A DNA stretch of 20,298 nt from a virus. The stretch is from positions 1 to 20,298 of the IMG/VR virus record IMGVR_UViG_3300025156_000029. The stretch is one strand, 5' to 3'. Below the pieces are notes generated by a model. The model was given only the letters and a program-made list of their open reading frames with translations, did not search any database and was not told the DNA's origin. Below, piece by piece: positions 4,708-10,608 of this stretch (position 1 is the first letter of the stretch; each line of letters begins with the position of its first letter). Both the position numbers and the translations under genes were made by a program.

Positions 4708-4950
4708 TTCGGTTCCTGTTGAGATGATTATGGACTCGCTGAGGTCTGATCTTATCCACAACTCCTCGATAATGTCCCACAGGAGCTCTTTGACAGCCTT
4801 ACCTCCCTCATTTTCTATGTCATAGACGTATTGGTCCACTTCCCACCCTCCCTCAATGTCGATGAACCTTGTAATGACGATACCATCTCTTGTTCTTGCG
4901 AGGACTAAGGTCCCCGCTGGGTTCAGAACTGGAAAATCTATCCTATCCAT
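4699..4950 (-). CDS. Hypothetical protein, 83 aa
   Basis: An acidic protein without a recognisable family. The N-terminal half is beta-rich (FPVLNPAGTLVLARTRDGIV and ITRFIDIEGG) and the C-terminal half helical (GGKAVKELLWDIIEELWIRS). It ends in an acidic GTEDE tail whose codons overlap the palindrome at 4675-4707. The ATG at 4950 overlaps the end of the HEXXH gene by 8 bases. Confidence 0.65.
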   Translation of the reverse strand: MDRIDFPVLNPAGTLVLARTRDGIVITRFIDIEGGWEVDQYVYDIENEGGKAVKELLWDIIEELWIRSDLSESIIISTGTEDE

Positions 4951-5266
4951 GACCTATCTTCTCCACTATTCTCCTAAGAAGGTTTGTGAGCTGCCTGTCT
5001 GATAGAGCTGCGAACAGCTTAGGCTCGGTCTCCGCAACCCATTTTTCGTTATCGTAGTCAATGAGATGAAGAGCCTCGTGAACAAGGGTGAGGAAGAACT
5101 CTTCATTCTCCCTCGGATTGATCTCAATGACGACCTTATCTCCACTCGTCGCGTCGCATATCCCGCAAAGTCCTTTTAGCTTGCTGTTGAGTCCAAAGTG
5201 AATGGTCTCGTTCTTGAGAGCCCTGTAGATCTTGTGGAGGAGGGTTGTAGCTTCTTTCTTTGTCAT
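4943..5266 (-). CDS. Small HEXXH zinc metallopeptidase-like protein
   Basis: The 107-aa protein has a zincin motif, His63-Glu64-Ala65-Leu66-His67, in a hydrophobic helix (LTLVHEALHLIDYD). A likely third metal ligand follows in WVAETEPKLFAAL (Glu79 or Glu81). An extra CGIC pair lies at 34-37 and VVIEINP at 45-51 is probably a core strand. Size and layout recall the short SprT/IrrE-like metallopeptidases of phages, but the family cannot be fixed. Glu64 would be the catalytic base. AAGG lies 6 bases before the ATG; it follows the phosphoesterase by one base. The substrate is unknown. Confidence 0.7.
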   Translation of the reverse strand: MTKKEATTLLHKIYRALKNETIHFGLNSKLKGLCGICDATSGDKVVIEINPRENEEFFLTLVHEALHLIDYDNEKWVAETEPKLFAALSDRQLTNLLRRIVEKIGHG

Positions 5267-5267
5267 C

Positions 5268-6128
5268 CTAAACCTTCGGTCTGATCTTATCTACCCTGAT
5301 GATCTTCCTATCCCTCACAACGACGACTGCCCATCCGAGTTCGATTGGGTCCATCTCAGCTCGTTCTGCATACCCAGAGATCCCAAGGCGCGACATCTTC
5401 TGAAAGGCTCCTGTATTCACGTACCATCGGAGGTTCTCCGGAATGTATTCGGCGGTTTGGTCAACCTGGGTAAACGCTTGCTTGATGTCATAGCCATCGT
5501 CTTTAAGGTAGAGCCTCGCTTTTGGCTCGCACACCAAAAGCTTGTGTGTATGCCCCTTGCTCATTAGAAGTGCGTCCCCTTGCTTCATCTTAAGGTGGCG
5601 TTTGAGAATGAGCTTCATGTTGCTTTCTCTTCGCTCAGGGTCGTCTGCGGTGGAGTTAATCATTTTCCTTCCATGAGTTGCGTAATGTTTGTATATGAGC
5701 CCTCCATGCTTATCCTTGTAGATCAGTTTGCACGAGTAAGTGCCAAATGGGACCTTGAGCATAGACGCCATTTCCGCTGATATGTCCCCAAACCTCCAGA
5801 GCTTCCATTCATGATTCCCTTCGAGAAGGGCTATCAGCTTTGATCTGATTGGCTTGAGCATGTCGACAGCATCTTTCATTTGCTTGAGTGGAAACGGTTC
5901 CTTCGTTGTCCTAATGTCGTATCGAGGGTCATCAACTGCAATAGCCTCGATCAAGTCCCCATGACAGACTGCGTAGTTATGCTTAGCCGCAAGTCCTTCA
6001 TAAGGTGACTCTATCATATCCATAAATGCGTTGAAGGCTTTCTGTGAAAAAAGGACCGATCCAATGTGAAGGTCTCCAAAAAGAAAAAGGTTATGACTGA
6101 CTGGTAAAGTCTTTGTTATTAGCTGCAA
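5268..6128 (-). CDS. Calcineurin-like metallophosphoesterase
   Basis: All core motifs of the family are present: GDLHIG (Asp19, His21), HGDLIEA (Asp58), EGNHE (Asn105, His106), THG (His152) and GHTH (His193, His195). These bind two metal ions and cleave phosphoester bonds, in nucleotides or nucleic acids; the substrate here is unknown. I chose TTG at 6128 (286 aa): GGGAGG lies 8 bases upstream, it places the first strand just before GDLH, and it leaves a 10-base overlap with the preceding gene. An ATG at 6203 would add 25 residues but overlap that gene by 85 bases. Phage copies are common in replication or accessory regions. Confidence 0.88.
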   Translation of the reverse strand: MQLITKTLPVSHNLFLFGDLHIGSVLFSQKAFNAFMDMIESPYEGLAAKHNYAVCHGDLIEAIAVDDPRYDIRTTKEPFPLKQMKDAVDMLKPIRSKLIALLEGNHEWKLWRFGDISAEMASMLKVPFGTYSCKLIYKDKHGGLIYKHYATHGRKMINSTADDPERRESNMKLILKRHLKMKQGDALLMSKGHTHKLLVCEPKARLYLKDDGYDIKQAFTQVDQTAEYIPENLRWYVNTGAFQKMSRLGISGYAERAEMDPIELGWAVVVVRDRKIIRVDKIRPKV

Positions 6129-6406
6129 AACGTTATCCTCCCTGCACAGTTGACGCATGACTTCATAGTGGGGTCTCTGAGAGGAGCTCCACAGATGGTG
6201 CATCTCCCTTCTGCTCTGCGTCTAGCTCGTACAGCTGCATGATACTTAAGGCGAACTGACCTCGTTTCTGCGTACCGCCTCCGGACCTGGTAAGCGTGCG
6301 TTACTGAATGGATCGCACATCTTGTCCTCCCCGGAAGGGCTGGCCTTGAGCAGTCTACACATAGCCCAGCGGCTTTATGTCTAGCCTTGTAAGAGCTATC
6401 TCCCAC
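6119..6406 (-). CDS. Double zinc-finger protein
   Basis: The 95-aa basic protein has two similar metal-binding modules. The first is Cys16-x2-Cys19, Cys30-x2-His33 (LCVDCSRPALPGRTRCAIH); the second is Cys69-x2-Cys72, Cys84-x2-Cys87 (RCTICGAPLRDPTMKSCVNC). Between them lies a very Arg-rich helix (about 40-66). This suggests nucleic-acid binding, as in the zinc-finger part of HNH-associated phage proteins, but no nuclease motif is present. The GTG at 6406 has AGAGGA at good spacing and overlaps the upstream stop as TAGTG; a GTG at 6412 is an alternative. Confidence 0.7.
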   Translation of the reverse strand: MGDSSYKARHKAAGLCVDCSRPALPGRTRCAIHSVTHAYQVRRRYAETRSVRLKYHAAVRARRRAEGRCTICGAPLRDPTMKSCVNCAGRITFCS

Positions 6407-6564
6407 TACCACTTCCTCTTGATACTGTCTATCATTTTGTAGAGGCGCATGAGCTCAGCGCGTTTAGCTTTGAGGAGCTCTTCTAAATGCCTGACGTTGT
6501 TACGGTAGATCAAAGCTCCAATGATGAACCCTATTGCTAGGCCTCCGATGAAGCCGAGGATCAT
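6406..6564 (-). CDS. Single-pass membrane/coiled-coil protein, 52 aa
   Basis: Residues 2-19 (ILGFIGGLAIGFIIGALI) form one Gly-rich membrane helix, and residues 24-50 a charged helix (VRHLEELLKAKRAELMRLYK and on) suited to a coiled coil. This layout resembles small phage spanin-like or membrane accessory proteins, although the class cannot be proven from 52 residues. The ATG at 6564 overlaps the protease stop as ATGA and has GGGGGTGA upstream; a longer start at 6624 would lie deep inside the protease gene. Its place right after the holin and protease genes suggests a role at the inner membrane. Confidence 0.65.
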   Translation of the reverse strand: MILGFIGGLAIGFIIGALIYRNNVRHLEELLKAKRAELMRLYKMIDSIKRKW

Positions 6565-7352
6565 TCTTTCACCCCCAAAAGATGGTCGACGAATCCGTAC
6601 TCCAAGGCTTGCCTCCCGTTGCACCAGAACTCTTTCTTCTTGATCTTCTCGTCTAGCTCTTCCTTGGTAAGTTTACTTCGGGATGCAAGCCACTCGTTGG
6701 CTGTATCCTGAAGGTGTCTAAGAACCTTCATTTCTTCCTCTGATGAGGATGGTGTAGCTATCGAGAACATTTTGAATGACATAAGCTCATGCCACATGAG
6801 TTCTGCGGTTGGACTCGCGAATCTGTATCCTATTGTTCCTGACACTGCTATCAGGAAACCTGCACTAGCTGCGAAACCATAAACTCTTGTCTCTACGATG
6901 CGGCCTGGTTTAGCTGCCTCCCACTCATTCATCAGTCCAGCAACTCGCCACGCTTCGAAAAGAGAACCCCCTGGGCTATGGAGCTCAAGAACTGCATGGC
7001 TGATGGCATACCTGTCGAGGTAGTCGAAGAACTTGAGCAGGTCATCTGATAGGCTCTCTCCAACATCTCTTATCACATAGTACCCATAACCTTCTCTAAC
7101 GAACATGCCATAGCAAGGGTAAGCTCTGTTTTCATCAGGGTCTATTTCCTTTATGCCAAACTCGGCTCCCTTCTTGTGACAAATTAAACAGTCTGAGACC
7201 TTCCCGACTATGTTCGTGTGCGGACAGAATCCGTGCTTCTCTTCCTCCTGAGCTATTGGCTGTGAATCCTGGTGGGGTGGGTCGGCAAAGAGAAGAGAGC
7301 ATACGACCACTACGGCTACTAACGAAACAATTAAGTGTGATAGTGCTTTCAT
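6561..7352 (-). CDS. Exported ClpP-like serine protease with CXXCH segment
   Basis: Residues 1-23 are a signal peptide (MKALSHLIVSL, then VAVVVVCSLLFA). Residues 43-59 carry Cys43-Pro-His45 and Cys55-x2-Cys58-His59, a possible zinc site or heme-c motif. From about 90 onward the protein follows ClpP/S14 and related crotonase-fold proteases: VLELHSPGGSLFEAW (121-135), the nucleophile region GFAASAG with Ser163, and MWHEL with His188. The end KEFWCNGRQALEYGFVDHLL aligns with the ClpP Asp region, but the Asp position appears to be Glu241. Export of a ClpP-like enzyme is unusual. The start has AAGGAG 6 bases upstream and overlaps the holin-like gene as ATGA. The target is unknown; head protease function is unlikely given the signal peptide. 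Confidence 0.8.
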   Translation of the reverse strand: MKALSHLIVSLVAVVVVCSLLFADPPHQDSQPIAQEEEKHGFCPHTNIVGKVSDCLICHKKGAEFGIKEIDPDENRAYPCYGMFVREGYGYYVIRDVGESLSDDLLKFFDYLDRYAISHAVLELHSPGGSLFEAWRVAGLMNEWEAAKPGRIVETRVYGFAASAGFLIAVSGTIGYRFASPTAELMWHELMSFKMFSIATPSSSEEEMKVLRHLQDTANEWLASRSKLTKEELDEKIKKKEFWCNGRQALEYGFVDHLLGVKE

Positions 7353-7906
7353 TTCTTACTCCTTAAAAACGGCAAGGTGAGCCCTGCCTTGTCAAAAATT
7401 GATCTTGTTGCTGTATACCCGACGAAGCCAGCTCCGAACAGCATCACAATATAGTACCCTAACTCCCTGATAAAGTTCAGCACTTCAGTTGTCGGGTTGA
7501 GACAGAGGGCGGCTGCAGCTGATCCGATGTAGTATGATGCTGTCAAGTAGAACAGTCTGCGCAAGATCATTGGTCTAGTCCGCCTGACATATGGATCTTC
7601 TGATTGGGCCTCAACCTTCTGGAGATCTTTCTGGTCGGACATCTCTCCATATTCTAGCCGTGACTGTTCAAGGGCTATCTGAGCGAGCCTGATCTCTTTG
7701 TCAGCAAAGATCTGTTCGAGCTTAACTCTAGTTTCCGGTGGGACTTCATCTTTAGCTAGTGATGATGTGATGTCGTCTGCAAGCTTCTTAGCTTCCTCGA
7801 TGGCCTTTGGAGGCTCCTTGCCGAACAGTGTAGCTATGTCTGACCATATCTCAGGGATCTTGGGCAAAACTGAGAGTCCTAAAGCAAGTAGAGCTGGAAG
7901 TGCCAT
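7349..7906 (-). CDS. GTA-type 3TM holin-like protein
   Basis: The 185-aa product fits the holin family described for gene-transfer-agent release. It has a hydrophobic N-terminus (2-20), a long charged helical middle (31-100), the motif DPYVRRTRPM at 104-113, and two membrane helices at about 118-136 and 150-168. The RP-M motif just before the membrane pair is typical. Such proteins are thought to make lesions in the inner membrane so that endolysin can leave. The ATG at 7906 is chosen because AAGGAGG lies just upstream and it follows the upstream stop by two bases; an ATG at 7954 has no such site. It is coupled to the exported protease. Confidence 0.7.
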   Translation of the reverse strand: MALPALLALGLSVLPKIPEIWSDIATLFGKEPPKAIEEAKKLADDITSSLAKDEVPPETRVKLEQIFADKEIRLAQIALEQSRLEYGEMSDQKDLQKVEAQSEDPYVRRTRPMILRRLFYLTASYYIGSAAAALCLNPTTEVLNFIRELGYYIVMLFGAGFVGYTATRSIFDKAGLTLPFLRSKK

Positions 7907-7908
7907 GG

Positions 7909-8403
7909 TTACCTCCTTTTGAGTGAGATGCTGAAGCATCCTCTTCTCTTCCATCCTATTGAGAGGTTGAGTCGTCCTAAGTGGAGTATGTACCTGGGGA
8001 AGATGGTGTTCTTAAGGGATACTTCAATGTATTCGTTGTCAATTATAACTTCGTTAGTGTTGACTTTGATGGCAAGATAAACTGAGCCTAGGTCTGGAAG
8101 TGGATTCCTCATATGCCACCTGACGTATCTGTAAAGCTCAGACTTTCCTCTCCACAAGTAACTCTTTCTTCCAGTTGGAATTGATGAGAACCTATTTGTC
8201 CAGAAGGCTAAAATAGGGTGAACCCATCGTGGAGCTGTCTTGAGGATGTCTGAGTCGTAGGTGGCCCATCTGACTTTTTTGATGATCCCTCTTGTGACTA
8301 GAATTGTGCCTACTGCAGCTGCAACAGGGAGGCCAATTCCGTAGTATACTAGGCCAAATCCTAGTGTCAGCGGGAACACAGCTAGCGCGTAGGTAACTTT
8401 CAT
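7909..8403 (-). CDS. Phage membrane protein with two N-terminal helices
   Basis: Residues 4-22 (TYALAVFPLTLGFGLVYYG) and 23-39 (IGLPVAAAVGTILVTRG) are two adjacent membrane helices. The rest is a soluble, basic domain with the striking segments WVHPILAFWTNRFSSIPTGR and YRYVRWHMRNPLPDLGSVYL, then a beta-rich C-terminus. I recall similar layouts among phage proteins of unknown function next to lysis genes, but can name no activity. The ATG at 8403 has AAGGAGCT directly upstream. The gene ends two bases before the holin-like start, which places it in the lysis cluster. Confidence 0.65.
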   Translation of the reverse strand: MKVTYALAVFPLTLGFGLVYYGIGLPVAAAVGTILVTRGIIKKVRWATYDSDILKTAPRWVHPILAFWTNRFSSIPTGRKSYLWRGKSELYRYVRWHMRNPLPDLGSVYLAIKVNTNEVIIDNEYIEVSLKNTIFPRYILHLGRLNLSIGWKRRGCFSISLKRR

Positions 8404-8415
8404 GGGAGCTCCTTT

Positions 8416-8580
8416 TCATCTTGTTCTCTTGATGAGCTCTTCGAGCTGCTCGATCTCTGACTCTTTTTCTTTGACGAGGGACTTAAGGACATAAAGTTGA
8501 AACCTAGCTCTTGCCAGGTCTTCTCTAATAGACTTCCTAAGCCTATCCCTCTCAGAATTGGTTGCTCCCCCATTAAGCAT
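8416..8580 (-). CDS. Small coiled-coil protein, 54 aa
   Basis: The minus strand is open from the ATG at 8580 to the TGA at 8416. The product starts MLNGGATNSERDRLRKSIRE and is then one long charged helix (SLVKEKESEIEQLEELIKRT) with leucines at heptad spacing. It has no membrane segment. The ATG overlaps the upstream stop as TGATG and AGAGAGGTG stands just before it, so expression is well supported. Small coiled-coil proteins at this place in lysis clusters may modulate holin or spanin timing, but that is a guess. Confidence 0.65.
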   Translation of the reverse strand: MLNGGATNSERDRLRKSIREDLARARFQLYVLKSLVKEKESEIEQLEELIKRTR

Positions 8581-8774
8581 CACCTCTCTTCTCGCTGTGT
8601 TTTCCGTGCTTTAGGGCAGTTTTTCTTTGTTGTGCATAGCGTTCGTGTTATTTTACATTTGAATCCGTTTACGGTCCAACCAAGACCATCCCTGACCCAA
8701 TTTTTACACCTGTATGGGCATCTGTCATTTGTGGTCGTTATTACGATCGCCCATTGTTGTTCATTTTGGATCAT
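8580..8774 (-). CDS. Small Cys-rich protein, 64 aa
   Basis: The protein has five cysteines (19, 23, 40, 47, 53) in a basic background: RCPYRCKNWV, FKCK, TLC and KKNCPK. This may be a small metal-binding or disulfide fold. No family is recognised. The start is uncertain: ATG at 8774 gives a 14-base overlap with the peptidase gene, ATG at 8783 adds three residues and ATG at 8813 adds thirteen; none has a strong ribosome site. The stop forms TGATG with the coiled-coil gene downstream. Confidence 0.5.
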   Translation of the reverse strand: MIQNEQQWAIVITTTNDRCPYRCKNWVRDGLGWTVNGFKCKITRTLCTTKKNCPKARKTQREER

Positions 8775-9075
8775 ATTCGACATGGATATGCGTTTGTTCA
8801 AGTACGATGTCATAATCTGGTCCTAGTTCTTTTCTCAAGGCTGACACCACATCTACAGAGCTAGCTTTAGAGGTCATACCATGAGATCCTGGCAAAGCCA
8901 CGTCTACTGCTTGCCCTGCGTAATGCAGAGATCCCGGGGAATGATTTCCTTCGTCACAGGAAGTCAATACCGCCTCATGCCCTGCCACAGCCTTGTAAAC
9001 CCTGTCAATTGGCCCCAGGGCCCGCCTAATTTCCCTTTTGAGCCTCCTGGGATACACTCCCATCTTCACCAGCAT
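8761..9075 (-). CDS. Minimal M15-type peptidase, probable endolysin
   Basis: The 104-aa protein shows the D-Ala-D-Ala carboxypeptidase (M15/VanY-like) pattern: residues 45-58 read HSPGSLHYAGQAVD, giving metal ligands His51 and Asp58, and residues 95-100 THIHVE give His98. Such enzymes cut peptide bonds in peptidoglycan cross-links. It consists of the catalytic domain only, with no wall-binding domain and no signal peptide, so a holin would be needed for release. It is shorter than most M15 endolysins. GAGG lies 10 bases before the ATG at 9075; an ATG at 9063 is possible. It overlaps the upstream coiled-coil gene by 50 bases and sits in the lysis cluster. Confidence 0.75.
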   Translation of the reverse strand: MLVKMGVYPRRLKREIRRALGPIDRVYKAVAGHEAVLTSCDEGNHSPGSLHYAGQAVDVALPGSHGMTSKASSVDVVSALRKELGPDYDIVLEQTHIHVEYDPK

Positions 9076-9217
9076 TTTCTTCTAACCTCTCATTGTGATT
9101 TTGGATTGCCCTCTTCATTCTGATGAGTTCTTTCTCAATAATCCTGAGAGCCTCAATAATATTTTGCCCACCATTGCGAAGGTGGTGGCGAAGATCTTCT
9201 AAGTCTTTGTCTTTCAT
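9026..9217 (-). CDS. Small coiled-coil protein, 63 aa
   Basis: This is a single charged helix with heptad hydrophobics from about residue 6 to 46 (LEDLRHHLRN, IIEALRIIEKELIRMKRAIQ), followed by a polar, acidic tail. There is no membrane segment. It starts two bases after the stop of the upstream gene (TAGCGATG). It may associate with the neighbouring membrane protein, in the way of XhlA-like accessory proteins, but the sequence alone does not show this. Confidence 0.6.
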   Translation of the reverse strand: MKDKDLEDLRHHLRNGGQNIIEALRIIEKELIRMKRAIQNHNERLEENAGEDGSVSQEAQKGN

Positions 9218-9219
9218 CG

Positions 9220-9468
9220 CTATCTTCCAAAAAAGCTAAGAATGCTTTTGCCAAGGCCAGCAAGAAAGCCCCCTATCCCACCAGACATTACAGCATATGC
9301 AAGATTCTTCTGTTTTTGCCTGTCAAGACATTTATGCCTGGTGTTACAGGTTTCTAAGTGCTCTCCAAGCATGTCATAGATCCCTTTTAAGAGATCAAAC
9401 GTCATTGCTTTCCTTGTGTCCTCATCAGCATTGACAAAAGTTTCTTTTTTAACGTTGAGCCCGTCCAT
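9220..9468 (-). CDS. Small protein with hydrophobic C-terminus, holin/XhlA-like
   Basis: The first 55 residues are charged and helical (DEDTRKAMTFDLLKGIYDML), with Cys41 and Cys47. Residues 57-78 (LAYAVMSGGIGGFLAGLGKS, then ILSFF) form a Gly-rich membrane-active segment. Tail-anchored small proteins of this sort, such as XhlA-like ones, occur at the start of phage lysis cassettes. The layout suits such a role but the similarity is only in architecture. AAGGAG lies just before the ATG at 9468. Confidence 0.6.
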   Translation of the reverse strand: MDGLNVKKETFVNADEDTRKAMTFDLLKGIYDMLGEHLETCNTRHKCLDRQKQKNLAYAVMSGGIGGFLAGLGKSILSFFGR

Positions 9469-9471
9469 TCT

Positions 9472-9786
9472 CTACTCCTTGACAACTAATACAAACTCTC
9501 CCCACACGATACCGTCTGTGTGAGTCGGGTCATAGACTATCAATCTTGCATTGTATGTGTCAGCATCTATTGACCCGCTGTATTCATTCAGGTCTATTAT
9601 GACCTTCCCTGTTGTCCCTGTGCCAGTCCATGTGAACACGCCTGTTTCAACGGATGAGTCAATAGTAGTGTCTCCTATTTCTAACACCATCTTAGTGACT
9701 GACGAGAGGTCTTGAGCCGTTCCGTCGGCCTTTAGAAGCAGGTCAATAGTGTTATCATGCCCTATGTAAAAGATCTCGGTGATCAT
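9472..9786 (-). CDS. Beta-rich tail-associated protein, 104 aa
   Basis: The product is beta-rich throughout: NTIDLLLKADGTAQDLSSVT, KMVLEIGDTTIDSS, FTWTGTGTTGKVIIDLNE and DADTYNARLIVYDP. It ends WGEFVLVVKE. This resembles small Ig-like or BppU N-terminal-like domains of phage baseplates and fibres, where it would act in assembly or receptor contact. AGGTAA stands before the ATG at 9786. It follows the Gp80-like gene by 11 bases and is the last tail-type gene before the lysis cluster. Confidence 0.65.
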   Translation of the reverse strand: MITEIFYIGHDNTIDLLLKADGTAQDLSSVTKMVLEIGDTTIDSSVETGVFTWTGTGTTGKVIIDLNEYSGSIDADTYNARLIVYDPTHTDGIVWGEFVLVVKE

Positions 9787-9797
9787 GATTTACCTCA

Positions 9798-10604
9798 TTA
9801 GCTTAGGCTTACATCAAAATCCCCTGCTGAGAACCTGTAGGTGTCACCGTCGCCAACCTCCTGATCTGTAACCCCATTATCATAAAAGAGCAAATTGCCC
9901 GCAGTTGAAGCATCAACTAAGGCGGTAGCGACAATAGTTCCCCAGGAGCCTCCTGATGCTGGCCCTATGTCGATGTTATCGTCATTGTCAGTCGTACCGC
10001 CCGAAACCGTGCCCCAAGTAGGTGCAGAGCCTCCATTAGGGTTGACCAGTTTACGTCCGTAACCATTTCCTGATGGTTCTGTTATGGTCGAGCCTGTGTC
10101 GCTGTCACTGATGGTTGCTGTAGTCAAAGCCACGTATGTGGAGGGAGCAGTATAAGACTGATTGCGAAATGCGAAATCAAGTAGAACATTAGCTAGATAG
10201 TTAGATATATACCCGCTGCTAAACTCGACATACACCTCTCCAGATGCAACCGACGGTGTGTTACCTGAAACTACATTCTTCGATGAAGCAAGAGAGCCAT
10301 GGGCTAGCATGTTTCCACCTGTTGCAGCATCAAACAGTGCCCAGTGTGTGATCGTGCCCCAATCGGCTGTAGCTTGAGGGAAAGTTACATCTGCATTTTG
10401 CGTAACCCTCCGTGATGATGCAGCCCCAAAGGTGATAGCTTGCCTAGCGTAACCACCTCCAGATGGCTCGCTCAAGCCAGATCCATCATCTAACGGATCT
10501 GCTGTAGAAAGTCCAAGGTAAACTGTCGATGGCGGCGAGTATGTGTTCTGATTCAACACATGATCTAACAGTTCATTTTCCAAGTAATTAGATATTGATC
10601 CCAT
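9798..10604 (-). CDS. Gp80-like tail fibre protein with internal duplication
   Basis: The 268-aa protein contains two copies of one domain. Residues 2-131 start ISNYLENELLDHVLNQNTYS with PPSTVYLGLST; residues 132-268 start ISNYLANVLLDFAFRNQSYT with APSTYVALTT. Each goes on with EPSGxGYxR, a W-G-T-I strand pair and a G-N-x-L segment. This pattern is that of the Gp80-like phage tail fibre or head decoration family, which normally has one copy per protein. The second copy has drifted and contains a Gly/Asp-rich insert. GGAGG lies upstream of the ATG. It probably adds to the virion surface; the exact position is unknown. Confidence 0.7.
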   Translation of the reverse strand: MGSISNYLENELLDHVLNQNTYSPPSTVYLGLSTADPLDDGSGLSEPSGGGYARQAITFGAASSRRVTQNADVTFPQATADWGTITHWALFDAATGGNMLAHGSLASSKNVVSGNTPSVASGEVYVEFSSGYISNYLANVLLDFAFRNQSYTAPSTYVALTTATISDSDTGSTITEPSGNGYGRKLVNPNGGSAPTWGTVSGGTTDNDDNIDIGPASGGSWGTIVATALVDASTAGNLLFYDNGVTDQEVGDGDTYRFSAGDFDVSLS

Positions 10605-10608
10605 TTCT

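Noticed and set aside
5232-5567. 111-aa plus-strand open frame
   Set aside because: Antisense to the C-terminal part of the phosphoesterase, which has all family motifs.
7176-7188. Cytochrome c heme site from CLICH in the protease
   Set aside because: One CXXCH with a nearby C-P-H fits a zinc site equally well; no heme ligand or cytochrome fold is visible, so I did not call a cytochrome.
8192-8419. 75-aa minus-strand frame overlapping the two-helix membrane protein
   Set aside because: Cys/Ser/Arg-rich shadow; the frame from 8403 has a strong ribosome site and membrane helices.
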